Assembly (NCBI GenBank): GCA_029557895.1
Contig: JAKQHT010000020.1
Coordinates: 124,001-188,000 of the forward strand
DNA: 64,000 nucleotides
Direction: 5' to 3'
Origin: Bacteroidota bacterium
Lineage (GTDB): Bacteria > Bacteroidota > Bacteroidia > Flavobacteriales > Flavobacteriaceae
Shown here: positions 1-7,712 of the stretch, piece by piece
How the letters are laid out: every line of letters starts with the position of its first letter
How positions within the stretch are numbered: the stretch's first letter is position 1
Notes under the pieces: model-generated
The model's input: the letters and a program-made list of their open reading frames with translations, nothing else
The model's database searches: none
What the model was told of the DNA's origin: nothing
Translations under genes and position numbers: made by a program

Positions 1-559
1 AGATAACCGTGGCACCCTCTTCCCGCAACTGCAGGATTTCATCTTTGATAAGCGATGCGTTGATGGGGTCGAAACCAGAAAACGGTTCATCAAAAATGAG
101 CAGTTTGGGTTTGTGCAGCACCGTAACGACAAACTGGATTTTTTGCGCCTGTCCTTTGCTCAACTCTTGTATTTTTTTGTTCCACCAATCTCCTATCTCC
201 AGTTTTTCGAACCAATATTGCAATCGTTGCTTTGCATCTTTTTTGGTCAATCCCTTGAGTTGCGCAAGATAAAGTGCCTGTTCGCCCACTTTCATGGATT
301 TGTAAAGACCTCGCTCTTCGGGAAGGTATCCAATATTTTGTATATCTGATGGTTTTAGCGCAGACCCATCTAATAACACTTTGCCAGAATCGGGCATGGT
401 TATCTGGTTGATGATCCGTATGAGCGTGGTCTTGCCTGCACCATTGGGTCCCAAGAGGCCAAAAATACTTCCCTTTGGAACATTTATGGATACTTCGTTA
501 AGTGCCTTAAAATTTCCGAAATGCTTGGACACGGATTCGGCTACCAATACATCATTCAT
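1..559 (-). CDS. ABC transporter ATP-binding protein (3' end outside window)
   Basis: Reading leftward from ATG at 559 gives MNDVLVAESVSKHFGNFKAL, then a Walker A motif GPNGAGKTT, a Q-loop region, the signature variant LSKGQAQK and Walker B LLIFDEPFSGFDP. About 186 residues are present and the C-terminus runs off the left edge. The signature form LSKGQ/MxQK and the E-R-G-L-Y sequence after the Q-loop are typical of ATPases of ABC-2 type exporters (NatA/EcsA-like), so a permease gene is probably the next gene to the left. That partner is an inference because it is not visible. Substrate unknown. Confidence 0.9.
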   Translation of the reverse strand, partial: MNDVLVAESVSKHFGNFKALNEVSINVPKGSIFGLLGPNGAGKTTLIRIINQITMPDSGKVLLDGSALKPSDIQNIGYLPEERGLYKSMKVGEQALYLAQLKGLTKKDAKQRLQYWFEKLEIGDWWNKKIQELSKGQAQKIQFVVTVLHKPKLLIFDEPFSGFDPINASLIKDEILQLREEGATVI

Positions 560-984
560 AGGTTCTTATATTGAGAGGGATTATTTGGTAAATATACTCG
601 TTTTTGTCATGAATTTTGTTGGTTTCACTTTGTTACTCCACATTATAGACCAACATAACGCTACTTCTTTCATTTCAATGTATCCGGATTTCATTTGGCC
701 ATCAAACTTCAAATCCCTCCGGGATTTTAATCTCATTTTAACACCAATGGCTTTGCCGACAATGAACTGCGGGCAAATATATTAAATGTCCAAATTTTGG
801 TCAGATAATTAGTTTTTAATTTTAATTGGACATGGTTAAGCCATGTTTCAACGTTTGCCCATAAAACAAAACCCACCCTTAATTGCTCAAGGATGGGAAA
901 AAATTGCTATGAAAAAGAAAAATACCACTAAATTAGAATTAGTGATGTCCAAATATACTATTTTTTATTTAATAATTTGATTTT
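560..984. other. Intergenic region with hairpins, between ABC gene and dnaJ
   Basis: No coding sequence is convincing in these 425 bases. On the minus strand it holds the dnaJ terminator (872-897), a TATATTTG box at 774-781 that fits a -7 element for the ABC gene, and nested inverted repeats: GGGCAAA (771-777) with TTTGCCC near 854-860, enclosing ATGTCCAA/TTGGACAT and a CATGG/CCATG hairpin. A further 7-bp hairpin AAATCCC-TCC-GGGATTT is at 711-727. The 134-residue plus-strand frame through here has no family resemblance and antisense-overlaps the ABC gene. Confidence 0.6.
861..897 (-). terminator. Rho-independent terminator of grpE-dnaJ
   Basis: On the minus strand CCCATCCTT (889-897) pairs with AAGGGTGGG (872-880), 9 bp with one G-T pair, loop of 8, followed by TTTTGTTTTAT. 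It lies about 90 bases past the dnaJ stop codon. Confidence 0.75.
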
Positions 985-2088
985 TTAAGAAAACATATCT
1001 TTTACCTTTTCAAAAAAAGATTTGTCGTCGCTATTTGGCTTTGGTTCAAAATGCTCGTTGTTTCTCATGCTTTCAAAAAATTCCCGTTGTTCTTTGCTGA
1101 GCGTTTTTGGGGTCCAAACGTTGACGTGGACCAACAAATCTCCTTTGCCATAACCATCGATATTAGGAATACCCTTACCCCGCAACCTCAAAATTTTACC
1201 CGACTGTACACCGGCATCAATCTTTATTCTGACTTTACCGCTAACGGTATCTATTTCTTTTGAAGTGCCAAGGATGGCATCGGGCAAGCTAATGTACATA
1301 TCGTAATGGAGGTTGTCGCCTTCCCGTTTCAAAAATGCGTGATCTTCTTCATGTATAGCGACCAATAGGTCTCCAGCTATGCCATTGCCGGGAGCATCAT
1401 TTCCTTTGCCTGTAACTTTTAGTTGCATACCTTCCACAACGCCTGCTGGTATCTTTACAGTGACCGTTTCTTCAGATTGGACCATTCCCTGCGCATCGGC
1501 ATTGGATGGTTTTTTGTCTATGGTCTGTCCAGCTCCCCCACAAACCTGGCAGGGCGTAGATGTCTGCATACGTCCCAAAATGGTGTTGGTGATGCGCATT
1601 ACCTGTCCGGTTCCGTTGCAGGTTGGACAAGTCTTGTAAGTGGTGCCGGGCGCTTGGACCTTTCTTTTGACCTTGAGTTTCTTTTCTACGCCACTGGCAA
1701 TTTCATCAAGGTTTAGCGTGATACGGATACGCAGGTTACTTCCCTTTACACGTCGCTGGCCACCACCGCCAAAACCGGAAAAGCCTCCTCCAAAACTTCC
1801 GAAAATATCACCAAACTGACTGAAGATGTCATCCATATTCATGCCGCCACCGCCAAAACCTCCACCCTCAAAAGCTTGGTGTCCAAACTGGTCGTATCTT
1901 GCCTTTTTGTCAGGATTGCTCAACACTTCATACGCCTCGGCTGCCTTTTTGAACATGGCTTCAGCTTCCTTGTCGTCCGGGTTTTTGTCAGGGTGGTATT
2001 GCAATGCTTTCTTCCGATAGGCCTTTTTGATCTCATCGGCAGAGGCGCTTTTACTTACACCCAATATATCGTAATAATCTTCTTTCAT
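985..2088 (-). CDS. dnaJ: Chaperone protein DnaJ (Hsp40)
   Basis: Co-chaperone that stimulates the DnaK ATPase. The J domain occupies residues 1-66 with the HPD motif at 32-34, followed by a Gly/Phe-rich linker (about 70-112) and a C-terminal substrate-binding region. The cysteine-rich region contains only two CxxCxGxG units, CPTCNGTG (Cys154/157) and CQVCGGAG (Cys180/183). These match repeats 2 and 3 of the classical protein (zinc centre II); repeats 1 and 4 (zinc centre I) are absent. The ATG at 2088 is preferred over a TTG one codon upstream, giving [11 protein letters not shown]. It lies 48 bases downstream of grpE in the same operon and ends before a clear terminator. Confidence 0.97.
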   Translation of the reverse strand: MKEDYYDILGVSKSASADEIKKAYRKKALQYHPDKNPDDKEAEAMFKKAAEAYEVLSNPDKKARYDQFGHQAFEGGGFGGGGMNMDDIFSQFGDIFGSFGGGFSGFGGGGQRRVKGSNLRIRITLNLDEIASGVEKKLKVKRKVQAPGTTYKTCPTCNGTGQVMRITNTILGRMQTSTPCQVCGGAGQTIDKKPSNADAQGMVQSEETVTVKIPAGVVEGMQLKVTGKGNDAPGNGIAGDLLVAIHEEDHAFLKREGDNLHYDMYISLPDAILGTSKEIDTVSGKVRIKIDAGVQSGKILRLRGKGIPNIDGYGKGDLLVHVNVWTPKTLSKEQREFFESMRNNEHFEPKPNSDDKSFFEKVKDMFS

Positions 2089-2136
2089 CAAATGTTATTT
2101 AAATCCTTTTATGCTTGGAAATCATTGATCATAACA

Positions 2137-2673
2137 TCAATTTCCCGTTACAACTTTTGGGAAACGGATGATCTTGTCTCCAAGTTTGTACCCTTTTTCT
2201 ATGACATCTACCACTTTTCCTTTGAGGTCTTCTGAAGGTGCCGGAATCTGTGTAATGGCATCGTGCTCATCAGCATTGAAAACATCACCTGTACTGACGG
2301 ACATTTCGTCCAGTCCTTTGCTTGCCAGTGTCGATTTGAGCTTTTGGTTGATGAGTTCAACCCCTTTGAGCAGTTCTTTTTCTTTGGTTTTGGATATTTC
2401 GGCATACGCTCTTTCAAAATCGTCCAAAACAGGCAACAACGACACCATGACATCTTGGGTCGCAGTTTTTATGAGGTCGATGCGCTCTTTGGCCGTACGC
2501 CGTTTGAAATTTTCAAATTCAGCAAACAAGCGGAGAAACTTGTCTTTCTCTTTTGCAAGCTCGTCCTTGAGACGTTCTTCTACAGAAACTTCTTCAATGG
2601 CAGTTGTTTCTTCGTGATTTTGGTTTTCCGCTTCAACGGTTTTGTCTATATCGTGCTTTTCTTTATCGCTCAT
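2137..2673 (-). CDS. grpE: Nucleotide exchange factor GrpE
   Basis: Promotes ADP release from DnaK. The 178-residue product begins MSDKEKHDID at the ATG at 2673; an upstream in-frame extension to 2727 overlaps the promoter and is discarded. An acidic, probably disordered N-terminus (to about 45) leads into a long coiled coil (KDKFLRLFAEFENFKRRTAK) and the C-terminal beta domain with the family-typical ending YKLGDKIIRFPKVVTG. It is first in the operon with dnaJ. No CIRCE element is visible upstream. Confidence 0.97.
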   Translation of the reverse strand: MSDKEKHDIDKTVEAENQNHEETTAIEEVSVEERLKDELAKEKDKFLRLFAEFENFKRRTAKERIDLIKTATQDVMVSLLPVLDDFERAYAEISKTKEKELLKGVELINQKLKSTLASKGLDEMSVSTGDVFNADEHDAITQIPAPSEDLKGKVVDVIEKGYKLGDKIIRFPKVVTGN

Positions 2674-2703
2674 GGTTATTGAAGTTTTCTTTTGACGAGT
2701 TGG

Positions 2704-2737
2704 CAAAAGTACTGCCATTTTATTCAAAATGCCAAAA
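2704..2737 (-). promoter_or_regulatory. Bacteroidota-type promoter of grpE-dnaJ
   Basis: On the minus strand TTTTGG (2732-2737) is followed after 20 bases by TACTTTTG (2704-2711), matching the TTTG / TAnnTTTG consensus. It lies 31 bases upstream of the chosen grpE ATG and argues against the longer grpE reading frame. Confidence 0.8.
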
Positions 2738-2858
2738 TGTCACGAAAAATCCATTTTTGATTTTAGTGCCAATTAATTATAAAAACAAATCTAATCTACT
2801 GAAAAAATGAAGGTTGTGTTTTTAAAACCCAACTATTTCACAAAGGCACCTTCTATCT

Positions 2859-3767
2859 TTATTTTGTCAATAAATCTTCAAGTGCGAGCTGCAAATGGTG
2901 GTACTTGAATGTGAAACCCACATCTTCAACCACTTTTGAGCTTACCCGTTGGCTTTCAACAAGCAGTGCATGCATTTCTCCCAATGCAAGTCGCAAGGCC
3001 AACCGCGGAACTTTGGGCAACCATAACGGCATGTGGAGTGTGGCGGCAATAGCTTTTGTCAGTTCGGTATTGGTAACGGGGTTTGGGGCGACACCATTAT
3101 ACACACCTTCGAGCCGATGTTCTGCCAGAAACAGAAATAGATTGGCCAAGTCCGTTATATGTATCCATGATTGCCATTGTTCCCCTGTCCCAAAAGCAGC
3201 GCCAAGCCCCATTTTTATTGGCTTTGCCATTTGAGGCAATGCACCGCCATGGCCTGAAAGCACCAACCCAATCCTGACTTTGGTTACCGTAAGTCCAATC
3301 TCCAAAAAGGCATCGGCTTCAATTTCCCATTGTGTTGCCACTTGCCCTAAAAATGTTTTTGATAAGGGTTGTGAACTTTCTTCATAATAATTGGTCAACG
3401 AGTTGGGGTAAATCCCGATGGCACTCGCCGATATAATATGACCAACATGGTGCGGCACCTTGTCAAGGGAATCCCGTAAGAGTTGGAGAGATTGCAATCT
3501 GCTCTGTAAAATTTTTTTCTTATAGGAAGGCGTCCAACGTTTTGAAATGGTTGCTCCCGCAAGATTGATAATGGCATCTACGCCATCAAAACAACCGGCA
3601 TCGATTGTGCCCTTACCGGGATTCCAAAAGAAACTTTTATAGCCTTCAACCCAATTTTGTTTTTTACCAGACGTAGTCAAAACGTGAACACCAATCCCCT
3701 TATTATTGCATTGGCGCACAATCTCATTTCCTATAAGTCCTGTGGCGCCAGTTATCAAAACCTTCAT
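2859..3767 (-). CDS. TIGR01777-family NAD(P)-dependent epimerase (YfcH-like)
   Basis: A 302-residue extended short-chain dehydrogenase-type protein. The N-terminus MKVLITGATGLIGNEIVRQC carries the GxxGxxG dinucleotide-binding motif at 7-13; INLAGATISKRWT (about 87-99) and the C-terminal domain with LGEMHALLVESQRVSS are typical of the TIGR01777 family (PF01370 plus DUF1731). The substrate of this widespread family is not established. It is monocistronic by spacing: about 130 bases from grpE's promoter side and 94 bases from mnmD. Confidence 0.9.
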   Translation of the reverse strand: MKVLITGATGLIGNEIVRQCNNKGIGVHVLTTSGKKQNWVEGYKSFFWNPGKGTIDAGCFDGVDAIINLAGATISKRWTPSYKKKILQSRLQSLQLLRDSLDKVPHHVGHIISASAIGIYPNSLTNYYEESSQPLSKTFLGQVATQWEIEADAFLEIGLTVTKVRIGLVLSGHGGALPQMAKPIKMGLGAAFGTGEQWQSWIHITDLANLFLFLAEHRLEGVYNGVAPNPVTNTELTKAIAATLHMPLWLPKVPRLALRLALGEMHALLVESQRVSSKVVEDVGFTFKYHHLQLALEDLLTK

Positions 3768-3861
3768 CCTATTTTTGCATTTCCTAAATTTACGAAATTG
3801 ACATCCTTTGAGCCTTTGTTTTAGATTAGCTTTAACAGATTTAACGCAGTTTTAGGGAATT

Positions 3862-4536
3862 TCAAGGTTTTATGGCGCGTAGCATTTCCCTTTTTCCGGG
3901 TGGGCCAGGCAACCGTTCCACTTTAAAACCAACAGCCAGCATTGCCCTTCTGACCGAACCTTTGGCAGAATAGGTCACTAAAATTCCCTGTGATTTGAGA
4001 GCATTGAACATTATTTTGAAAATGGTTTCTGTCCACAACTCGGGTTGAACACGTGCACCAAAGGCATCAAAATAAATGATATGGAACCGTGCTTCATCGT
4101 CAATGGTTTCAAATAGTTTTTTTTGCTTTTCAAGATAGAACCATGGCGCAATTTGATGTCGCTCTTCCCAAGAAGTATCGTGAAGTTTTTTTAATAACAC
4201 CCCATAATTTCCTTCTAAAACGCTCGGATAATCGAGTGCCTGCAACTCATCTGTACTTATTGGGTATGCTTCCACTCCAACATAATCTATGGTACGATTT
4301 TCTTTTTGGGCCATAGCAAGCGTGATAATGGCATTGAGCCCGGTACCAAATCCTATTTCGAGAATGTGCAACGGAAAATCAATGGGATGGCTTTCTGCAA
4401 AAAAAAGCAAACCATGCACAATGAACACATGGTTTGCTTCTTGTAGGGCGCCGTGGATGGAATGGTAATTTTCGTCCCACTCCTCTATATGAATAGTCTT
4501 TGAACCATCAGCAGTGGTGATGACCTTGCGTTCCAC
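3862..4536 (-). CDS. mnmD: tRNA 5-methylaminomethyl-2-thiouridine methyltransferase MnmD
   Basis: SAM-dependent enzyme of tRNA wobble-uridine modification (PF05430, the methyltransferase half of E. coli MnmC). SAM-binding motif LEIGFGTGLNAI is near residues 58-69; IIYFDAFG and the C-terminal LVTYSAKGSVRRAML are typical of the family. At 224 aa it is the stand-alone form without the FAD oxidase domain. Translation starts at GTG (4534-4536), because a TGA lies in frame four codons upstream; the start is one base after the TAG of the preceding lipoprotein gene, so the two are probably translationally coupled. Confidence 0.93.
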   Translation of the reverse strand: MERKVITTADGSKTIHIEEWDENYHSIHGALQEANHVFIVHGLLFFAESHPIDFPLHILEIGFGTGLNAIITLAMAQKENRTIDYVGVEAYPISTDELQALDYPSVLEGNYGVLLKKLHDTSWEERHQIAPWFYLEKQKKLFETIDDEARFHIIYFDAFGARVQPELWTETIFKIMFNALKSQGILVTYSAKGSVRRAMLAVGFKVERLPGPPGKREMLRAIKP

Positions 4537-4537
4537 G

Positions 4538-4981
4538 CTATTGTATCAGCAGTTTTTTGATTCTTGGTATAGGCCCGGTACATTCGGTCTGGTGGCAAGT
4601 GATGCACACATTTACCGAATTGTTGTGACGATCCTTTAGGTCGATCTCCGTATCGGTTTCATAGACCTGTTTTTGGGTTTCGATAAAAAGTTTGGAAAAA
4701 TTATCAAAAATTTCGTTTCGGCCCTTTCCTTTGGAAAACTCCGCAGAATGTATCTTTAGGAACTCCAAAGGGAAATCGACAGGTTGTTTTCCATCGATGA
4801 TGTCCTGCTTGGTCTTGAGCCCGTGGTTGTACATCTCCTCCATCAAAAGTGCCATTTCGGAGGGTTGGTACATGTCATAAACAAAGGGTTCTTCCTTGAC
4901 GCTATCTGACACGCTGCCGCTTTTGTCCTTACATGAAAAAGACAAAACCGCCAAAAGTGACCAAAGATATAAGCCTTTCAT
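4538..4981 (-). CDS. Small lipoprotein with C-terminal cytochrome c haem motif
   Basis: 147 residues with a lipoprotein signal ending FSC (Cys17). The C-terminal end holds CITCH (126-130), a CxxCH covalent haem-binding site, followed by a further cysteine (134) and GPIPRIKKL. The proline-rich stretch after CxxCH resembles class II-like or short c-type cytochromes, but the exact family was not recognised. The predicted place is the periplasmic face of a membrane. Six bases separate it from the upstream DUF4920 lipoprotein gene and one base from mnmD, so it lies inside a probable three-gene unit. Confidence 0.85.
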   Translation of the reverse strand: MKGLYLWSLLAVLSFSCKDKSGSVSDSVKEEPFVYDMYQPSEMALLMEEMYNHGLKTKQDIIDGKQPVDFPLEFLKIHSAEFSKGKGRNEIFDNFSKLFIETQKQVYETDTEIDLKDRHNNSVNVCITCHQTECTGPIPRIKKLLIQ

Positions 4982-4987
4982 CGTCTA

Positions 4988-5500
4988 TCAATCTTCTTCG
5001 ACCAACACACCGTCGGCCATGAACACATACGTTTTTTGTGGCTCGGTAATGGCCGAGATCTCTTCTTCGGATTTACCGCCATCTTCGGCACGGTGTCTCA
5101 ACTCGGCAACCGATAGTTCCTTAACATAGGCACTGCCGTTGACCACTACTTCCTTGCCCGAAATATTTTTGGGAACGAAAAATTCGTAATCCTTGAATCT
5201 TACGACCGCTTCTTCGCCATCGCCAAGGTCGACGGTCATCCAGCAACCTTTTACCTGGCATACTTCTTTGACCGTACCGCCCATCTTAATGTTAAAGGTA
5301 TCCCCAGGCTTGAGCCCTTTGTATTTTTCGTGCATTTCATTGGTTGCAAGAACATTGACCGCATCGATTTTCTGGCCAAACGACGCATAGGCAATTTCTT
5401 TCTCAACTGTTTCCTGAACGTCGGCCGTGGTTTCTTTTGCTTCTTGCTTGCAGGACACTAACATCAATGCCGCAAACATATATAAAAACAAATTTTTCAT
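4988..5500 (-). CDS. DUF4920 domain lipoprotein
   Basis: 170-residue lipoprotein starting MKNLFLYMF at 5500 with lipobox LVSC (Cys17). The body (from about residue 33) resembles the DUF4920 family: YASFGQKIDA, GTVKEVCQVKGCWMTVDL with a Cys pair, then an OB-like beta region FVPKNISGKEVVVNG. Function unknown; the family is common in Bacteroidota and is frequently predicted to be periplasmic. An upstream in-frame start at 5536 is rejected because it overlaps the -7 promoter box at 5534-5541. Probably co-transcribed with the haem lipoprotein and mnmD. Confidence 0.85.
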   Translation of the reverse strand: MKNLFLYMFAALMLVSCKQEAKETTADVQETVEKEIAYASFGQKIDAVNVLATNEMHEKYKGLKPGDTFNIKMGGTVKEVCQVKGCWMTVDLGDGEEAVVRFKDYEFFVPKNISGKEVVVNGSAYVKELSVAELRHRAEDGGKSEEEISAITEPQKTYVFMADGVLVEED

Positions 5501-5533
5501 AGTGTGATGGTGTTTTTTAAAATTTTGTACCTG

Positions 5534-5541
5534 CAAAGATA
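5534..5541 (-). promoter_or_regulatory. -7 box of DUF4920 gene
   Basis: TATCTTTG on the minus strand, 33 bases upstream of the ATG at 5500. No good -33 TTTG is seen. It is back to back with the ilvE promoter. Confidence 0.6.
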
Positions 5542-5588
5542 TGGCTTTTAAAAAAAGTTTTTTGGTTTTTTATACTGGTTTATTTGAG

Positions 5589-5596
5589 TATTTTTG
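5589..5596 (+). promoter_or_regulatory. -7 box of ilvE
   Basis: TATTTTTG matching TAnnTTTG, 18 bases before the ATG at 5615. A TTTG at 5561-5564 is a possible but rather distant -33 element. Confidence 0.6.
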
Positions 5597-5614
5597 CCCC
5601 AAACGAAAAATGAA

Positions 5615-6682
5615 ATGACAAAAGCAGCAACTTACGAAATCGATGTAGTAAAGTCCAAAGTTTCAAAAATCGCTACGGTCGATTTCGAAAACCTCGTCTT
5701 TGGCAGAACTTTTACGGATCACATGTTTTATTGTGACTATGTTGACGGAAAATGGCAACAGCCCAAAATAGTACCTTATGGCCCTATGTCCTTTGAACCT
5801 TCTGCGAGGGTGTTTCACTATGGCCAGGCTGTATTTGAAGGAATGAAAGCCTATAAAGATGACGATGGCAGGGTGTTTCTCTTTAGGCCAGAAGAAAATC
5901 ATGCACGCATCAACAAATCTGCCGCCCGATTGGCAATCCCGGAATTTCCGAAAGAATATTTTTTTGAAGGCTTGACCACTCTGGTAGATCTTGACAAGGA
6001 ATGGATCCAGCCCGGCAAGGGCAATTCGCTCTATATAAGGCCATTTGTTATCGCCACAGAACCGGCTATTTCAGCATCACCGGCCAGTACATATAGATTC
6101 ATGATCATTTGTTCTCCTGCAAAAGCATATTATACTGGCGGCGTGAAAGTTCTTTTTGCCGAAAAATACAGCCGATCTGCCAATGGTGGCGTCGGGTTTG
6201 CCAAGGCAGCCGGCAACTACGCCGCTCAATTTTACCCAACTGCTTTGGCACAAAATAAAGGGTTTCAGCAAATCATTTGGACCGATGCCAGTACCCACGA
6301 ATATCTTGAAGAAGCCGGAACGATGAATATCTTTTTCAGAATCAATGACACCTTGCTCACCGCACCGACCAGTGATCGTATTTTGGATGGCGTTACCCGA
6401 AAAAGTGTTATCCAGCTGGCAAAAGACAGCAATGTAAAAGTTGAAGTACGTCCCGTTAGCGTCAAAGAAATAAAGCAAGCTGCGAAAGATGGTTCGCTCA
6501 AAGAGATTTTTGGGGCCGGAACCGCCGCTGTCATCAGCCCCATATCTGCTTTTGAGCATGGTGGCGATGTTTTTGAACTTGAGCTCACCAACGATTCGTA
6601 TGCAGCGTTCTTCAAGGAAAAAATGCTCAACATACAGCACAACCTTGCAGATGACCCGTACGGGTGGAGGTACGAGATTTAA
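5615..6682 (+). CDS. ilvE: Branched-chain amino acid aminotransferase
   Basis: PLP-dependent class IV transaminase for the last step of valine, leucine and isoleucine synthesis and the first step of their breakdown. 355 residues from MTKAATYEI; the seven codons upstream in frame overlap the promoter. Key segments are VFHYGQAVFEGMKAY, NSLYIRPFVIAT and AKAAGNYAA, whose lysine (residue 197) is the expected Schiff-base residue, then EEAGTMNIFF and the phosphate-binding FGAGTAAVISP. The longer length and KAAGNY motif indicate the type II (eukaryote-like) BCAT subgroup. No other ilv genes are nearby. Confidence 0.95.
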   Translation: MTKAATYEIDVVKSKVSKIATVDFENLVFGRTFTDHMFYCDYVDGKWQQPKIVPYGPMSFEPSARVFHYGQAVFEGMKAYKDDDGRVFLFRPEENHARINKSAARLAIPEFPKEYFFEGLTTLVDLDKEWIQPGKGNSLYIRPFVIATEPAISASPASTYRFMIICSPAKAYYTGGVKVLFAEKYSRSANGGVGFAKAAGNYAAQFYPTALAQNKGFQQIIWTDASTHEYLEEAGTMNIFFRINDTLLTAPTSDRILDGVTRKSVIQLAKDSNVKVEVRPVSVKEIKQAAKDGSLKEIFGAGTAAVISPISAFEHGGDVFELELTNDSYAAFFKEKMLNIQHNLADDPYGWRYEI

Positions 6683-6737
6683 ATCTTAAATTCCAAATTC
6701 CAAAACACAAGTCATTGGGATTTGGAATTTGATTTTT
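6681..6737. terminator. Bidirectional hairpin between ilvE and MazG-like gene
   Basis: AAATTCCAAAT (6688-6698) pairs with ATTTGGAATTT (6720-6730), and the stem extends outward through AAATC/GATTT with a small bulge; T or A runs lie on both sides. It sits exactly between two convergent genes, overlapping both stop regions. Confidence 0.65.
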
Positions 6738-7123
6738 CAGGAGTTCAGTATTTTGCCGATATCGGGCTTAAAATAGTTTGGGCCTTTGAGGACTTTACCG
6801 TCTTCCCTGTAAATTGGCTCGCCATCATTGCCAAGTTTGCTCATGTTGCTCCTTTGTATTTCTTCGAAAACGGCTTCAATTTTGTGTTGCAAACCGTGTT
6901 CTATGATGGTACCGCACAAAATGTACAGCATATCGCCAAGAGCATCGGCCACCTCAACAAGGTCGTTGTTGGATGCAGCTTCCAGATATTCCTCGTTTTC
7001 TTCCCTCATCAGTTTGTAGCGCAGCATGTTCTTTTCCGCCCCGAGGTCTGCGAGCGGCGTTTCGCGATAGCCTATCTTAAAAGCTTTGTGAAAGTTTTTT
7101 ACTGATTGGATTTTCTCTTGCAT
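6737..7123 (-). CDS. MazG-like nucleotide pyrophosphohydrolase
   Basis: 128-residue all-alpha NTP-PPase-superfamily protein (PRA-PH/MazG-like). The metal-binding signature is EENEEYLEA (about 41-49) followed by EVADALGDMLYI, corresponding to the ExxE and ExxD motifs. Members hydrolyse nucleoside triphosphates to monophosphate plus diphosphate or act on phosphoribosyl-ATP; no his genes are nearby, so a house-cleaning role is more likely (inference). It is convergent with ilvE and divergent from the small membrane protein at 7196. Confidence 0.85.
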   Translation of the reverse strand: MQEKIQSVKNFHKAFKIGYRETPLADLGAEKNMLRYKLMREENEEYLEAASNNDLVEVADALGDMLYILCGTIIEHGLQHKIEAVFEEIQRSNMSKLGNDGEPIYREDGKVLKGPNYFKPDIGKILNS

Positions 7124-7147
7124 CTGTTGGTTTTTTTAAGATTTCTT

Positions 7148-7180
7148 TTTGGTTATTCGAATCGTGTTTCACTAATTTTG
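7148..7180 (+). promoter_or_regulatory. Promoter of the 61-aa membrane protein
   Basis: TTTG (7148-7151), 21 bases, then TAATTTTG (7173-7180). The ATG at 7196 follows 15 bases later. This rules out the longer reading frame starting at 7106. Confidence 0.65.
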
Positions 7181-7195
7181 CATAAAAATAACTAT

Positions 7196-7381
7196 ATGTT
7201 CACAAAAGGTCAATTGATCTTTGCGCTTTTGTTCATTATCGTGTTTGCGGCAGCATTGATCTACACCTATCGAAAAGATATTAAATTGCACCGTAAACAT
7301 TACCGAGGAAGTGTCTGGGTATTGATTGCCTTTGTTTCTTTCATTCTTTTTATAGCAATTATCAAATACATTTTTATATAA
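7196..7381 (+). CDS. Conserved two-TM small membrane protein
   Basis: 61 residues, MFTKGQLIFALLF... with two hydrophobic helices (about 6-24 and 40-58) separated by a basic loop YRKDIKLHRKHYRGS. The two-helix plan with a KHY-x-G loop matches a small hypothetical protein family that is recalled as common in flavobacteria; no function is known to me. It has its own promoter and is followed by a terminator at 7431. Confidence 0.75.
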   Translation: MFTKGQLIFALLFIIVFAAALIYTYRKDIKLHRKHYRGSVWVLIAFVSFILFIAIIKYIFI

Positions 7382-7430
7382 CCCCATAGTGCGTTATTAA
7401 TACCGGTTTGCTTTCGGGGTTGTCCATACG

Positions 7431-7456
7431 AACTACCGGCCTGCGGGTGGTTTTTT
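7431..7456 (+). terminator. Rho-independent terminator
   Basis: AACTACC (7431-7437) pairs with GGTGGTT (7446-7452) across an 8-base loop, with a T run to 7456. It lies 50 bases past the stop of the 61-aa gene. A second acccc/ggggt hairpin precedes it. Confidence 0.6.
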
Positions 7457-7592
7457 ATGGGAAATGTCCTTTTTTATTTTTTAGGTCTTGAAAGATTTTC
7501 CAAAATTCATTTTTGGCCCATTTAGAGTTTTTCGCCATTATTTGGATGATGACATTTATCAAAAATGCAGATGAAAGGTAAATTATCGATGT

Positions 7593-7679
7593 ATGGAAAT
7601 ATTCATCATTCTCGCAGCGCTACTCGCCGTCAACGGTCTGTTGCTGATTTTTAGCGTAAACAAAAAGCAGGATGTCTGA
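7593..7679 (+). CDS. Candidate 28-aa single-span membrane peptide
   Basis: ATG at 7593 opens a 28-codon frame, MEIFIILAALLAVNGLLLIF followed by SVNKKQDV and TGA. The composition is that of one transmembrane helix with a short charged tail, which is unusual for a chance frame. The stop codon lies inside the terminator hairpin of the converging gene. There is no exact TAnnTTTG upstream (the nearest is ATTATTTG near 7540), so expression is uncertain. It was too short to be found by usual length limits. Confidence 0.4.
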   Translation: MEIFIILAALLAVNGLLLIFSVNKKQDV

Positions 7680-7694
7680 TCGACATCCTGCTTT
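7664..7694 (-). terminator. Strong terminator of the DPP III gene
   Basis: A perfect 13-bp stem, AAAGCAGGATGTC / GACATCCTGCTTT, with loop TGATC. On the minus strand it is followed by TTGTTT after the T-rich arm; it is 18 bases past the stop of the peptidase gene. Confidence 0.85.
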
Positions 7695-7712
7695 GACAAT
7701 AACCTGCGTTGC

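Noticed and set aside
381-785. 134-residue plus-strand frame opposite the ABC gene and its upstream region
   Set aside because: It is antisense to a clear ABC ATPase in its first half, has no family resemblance and no promoter.
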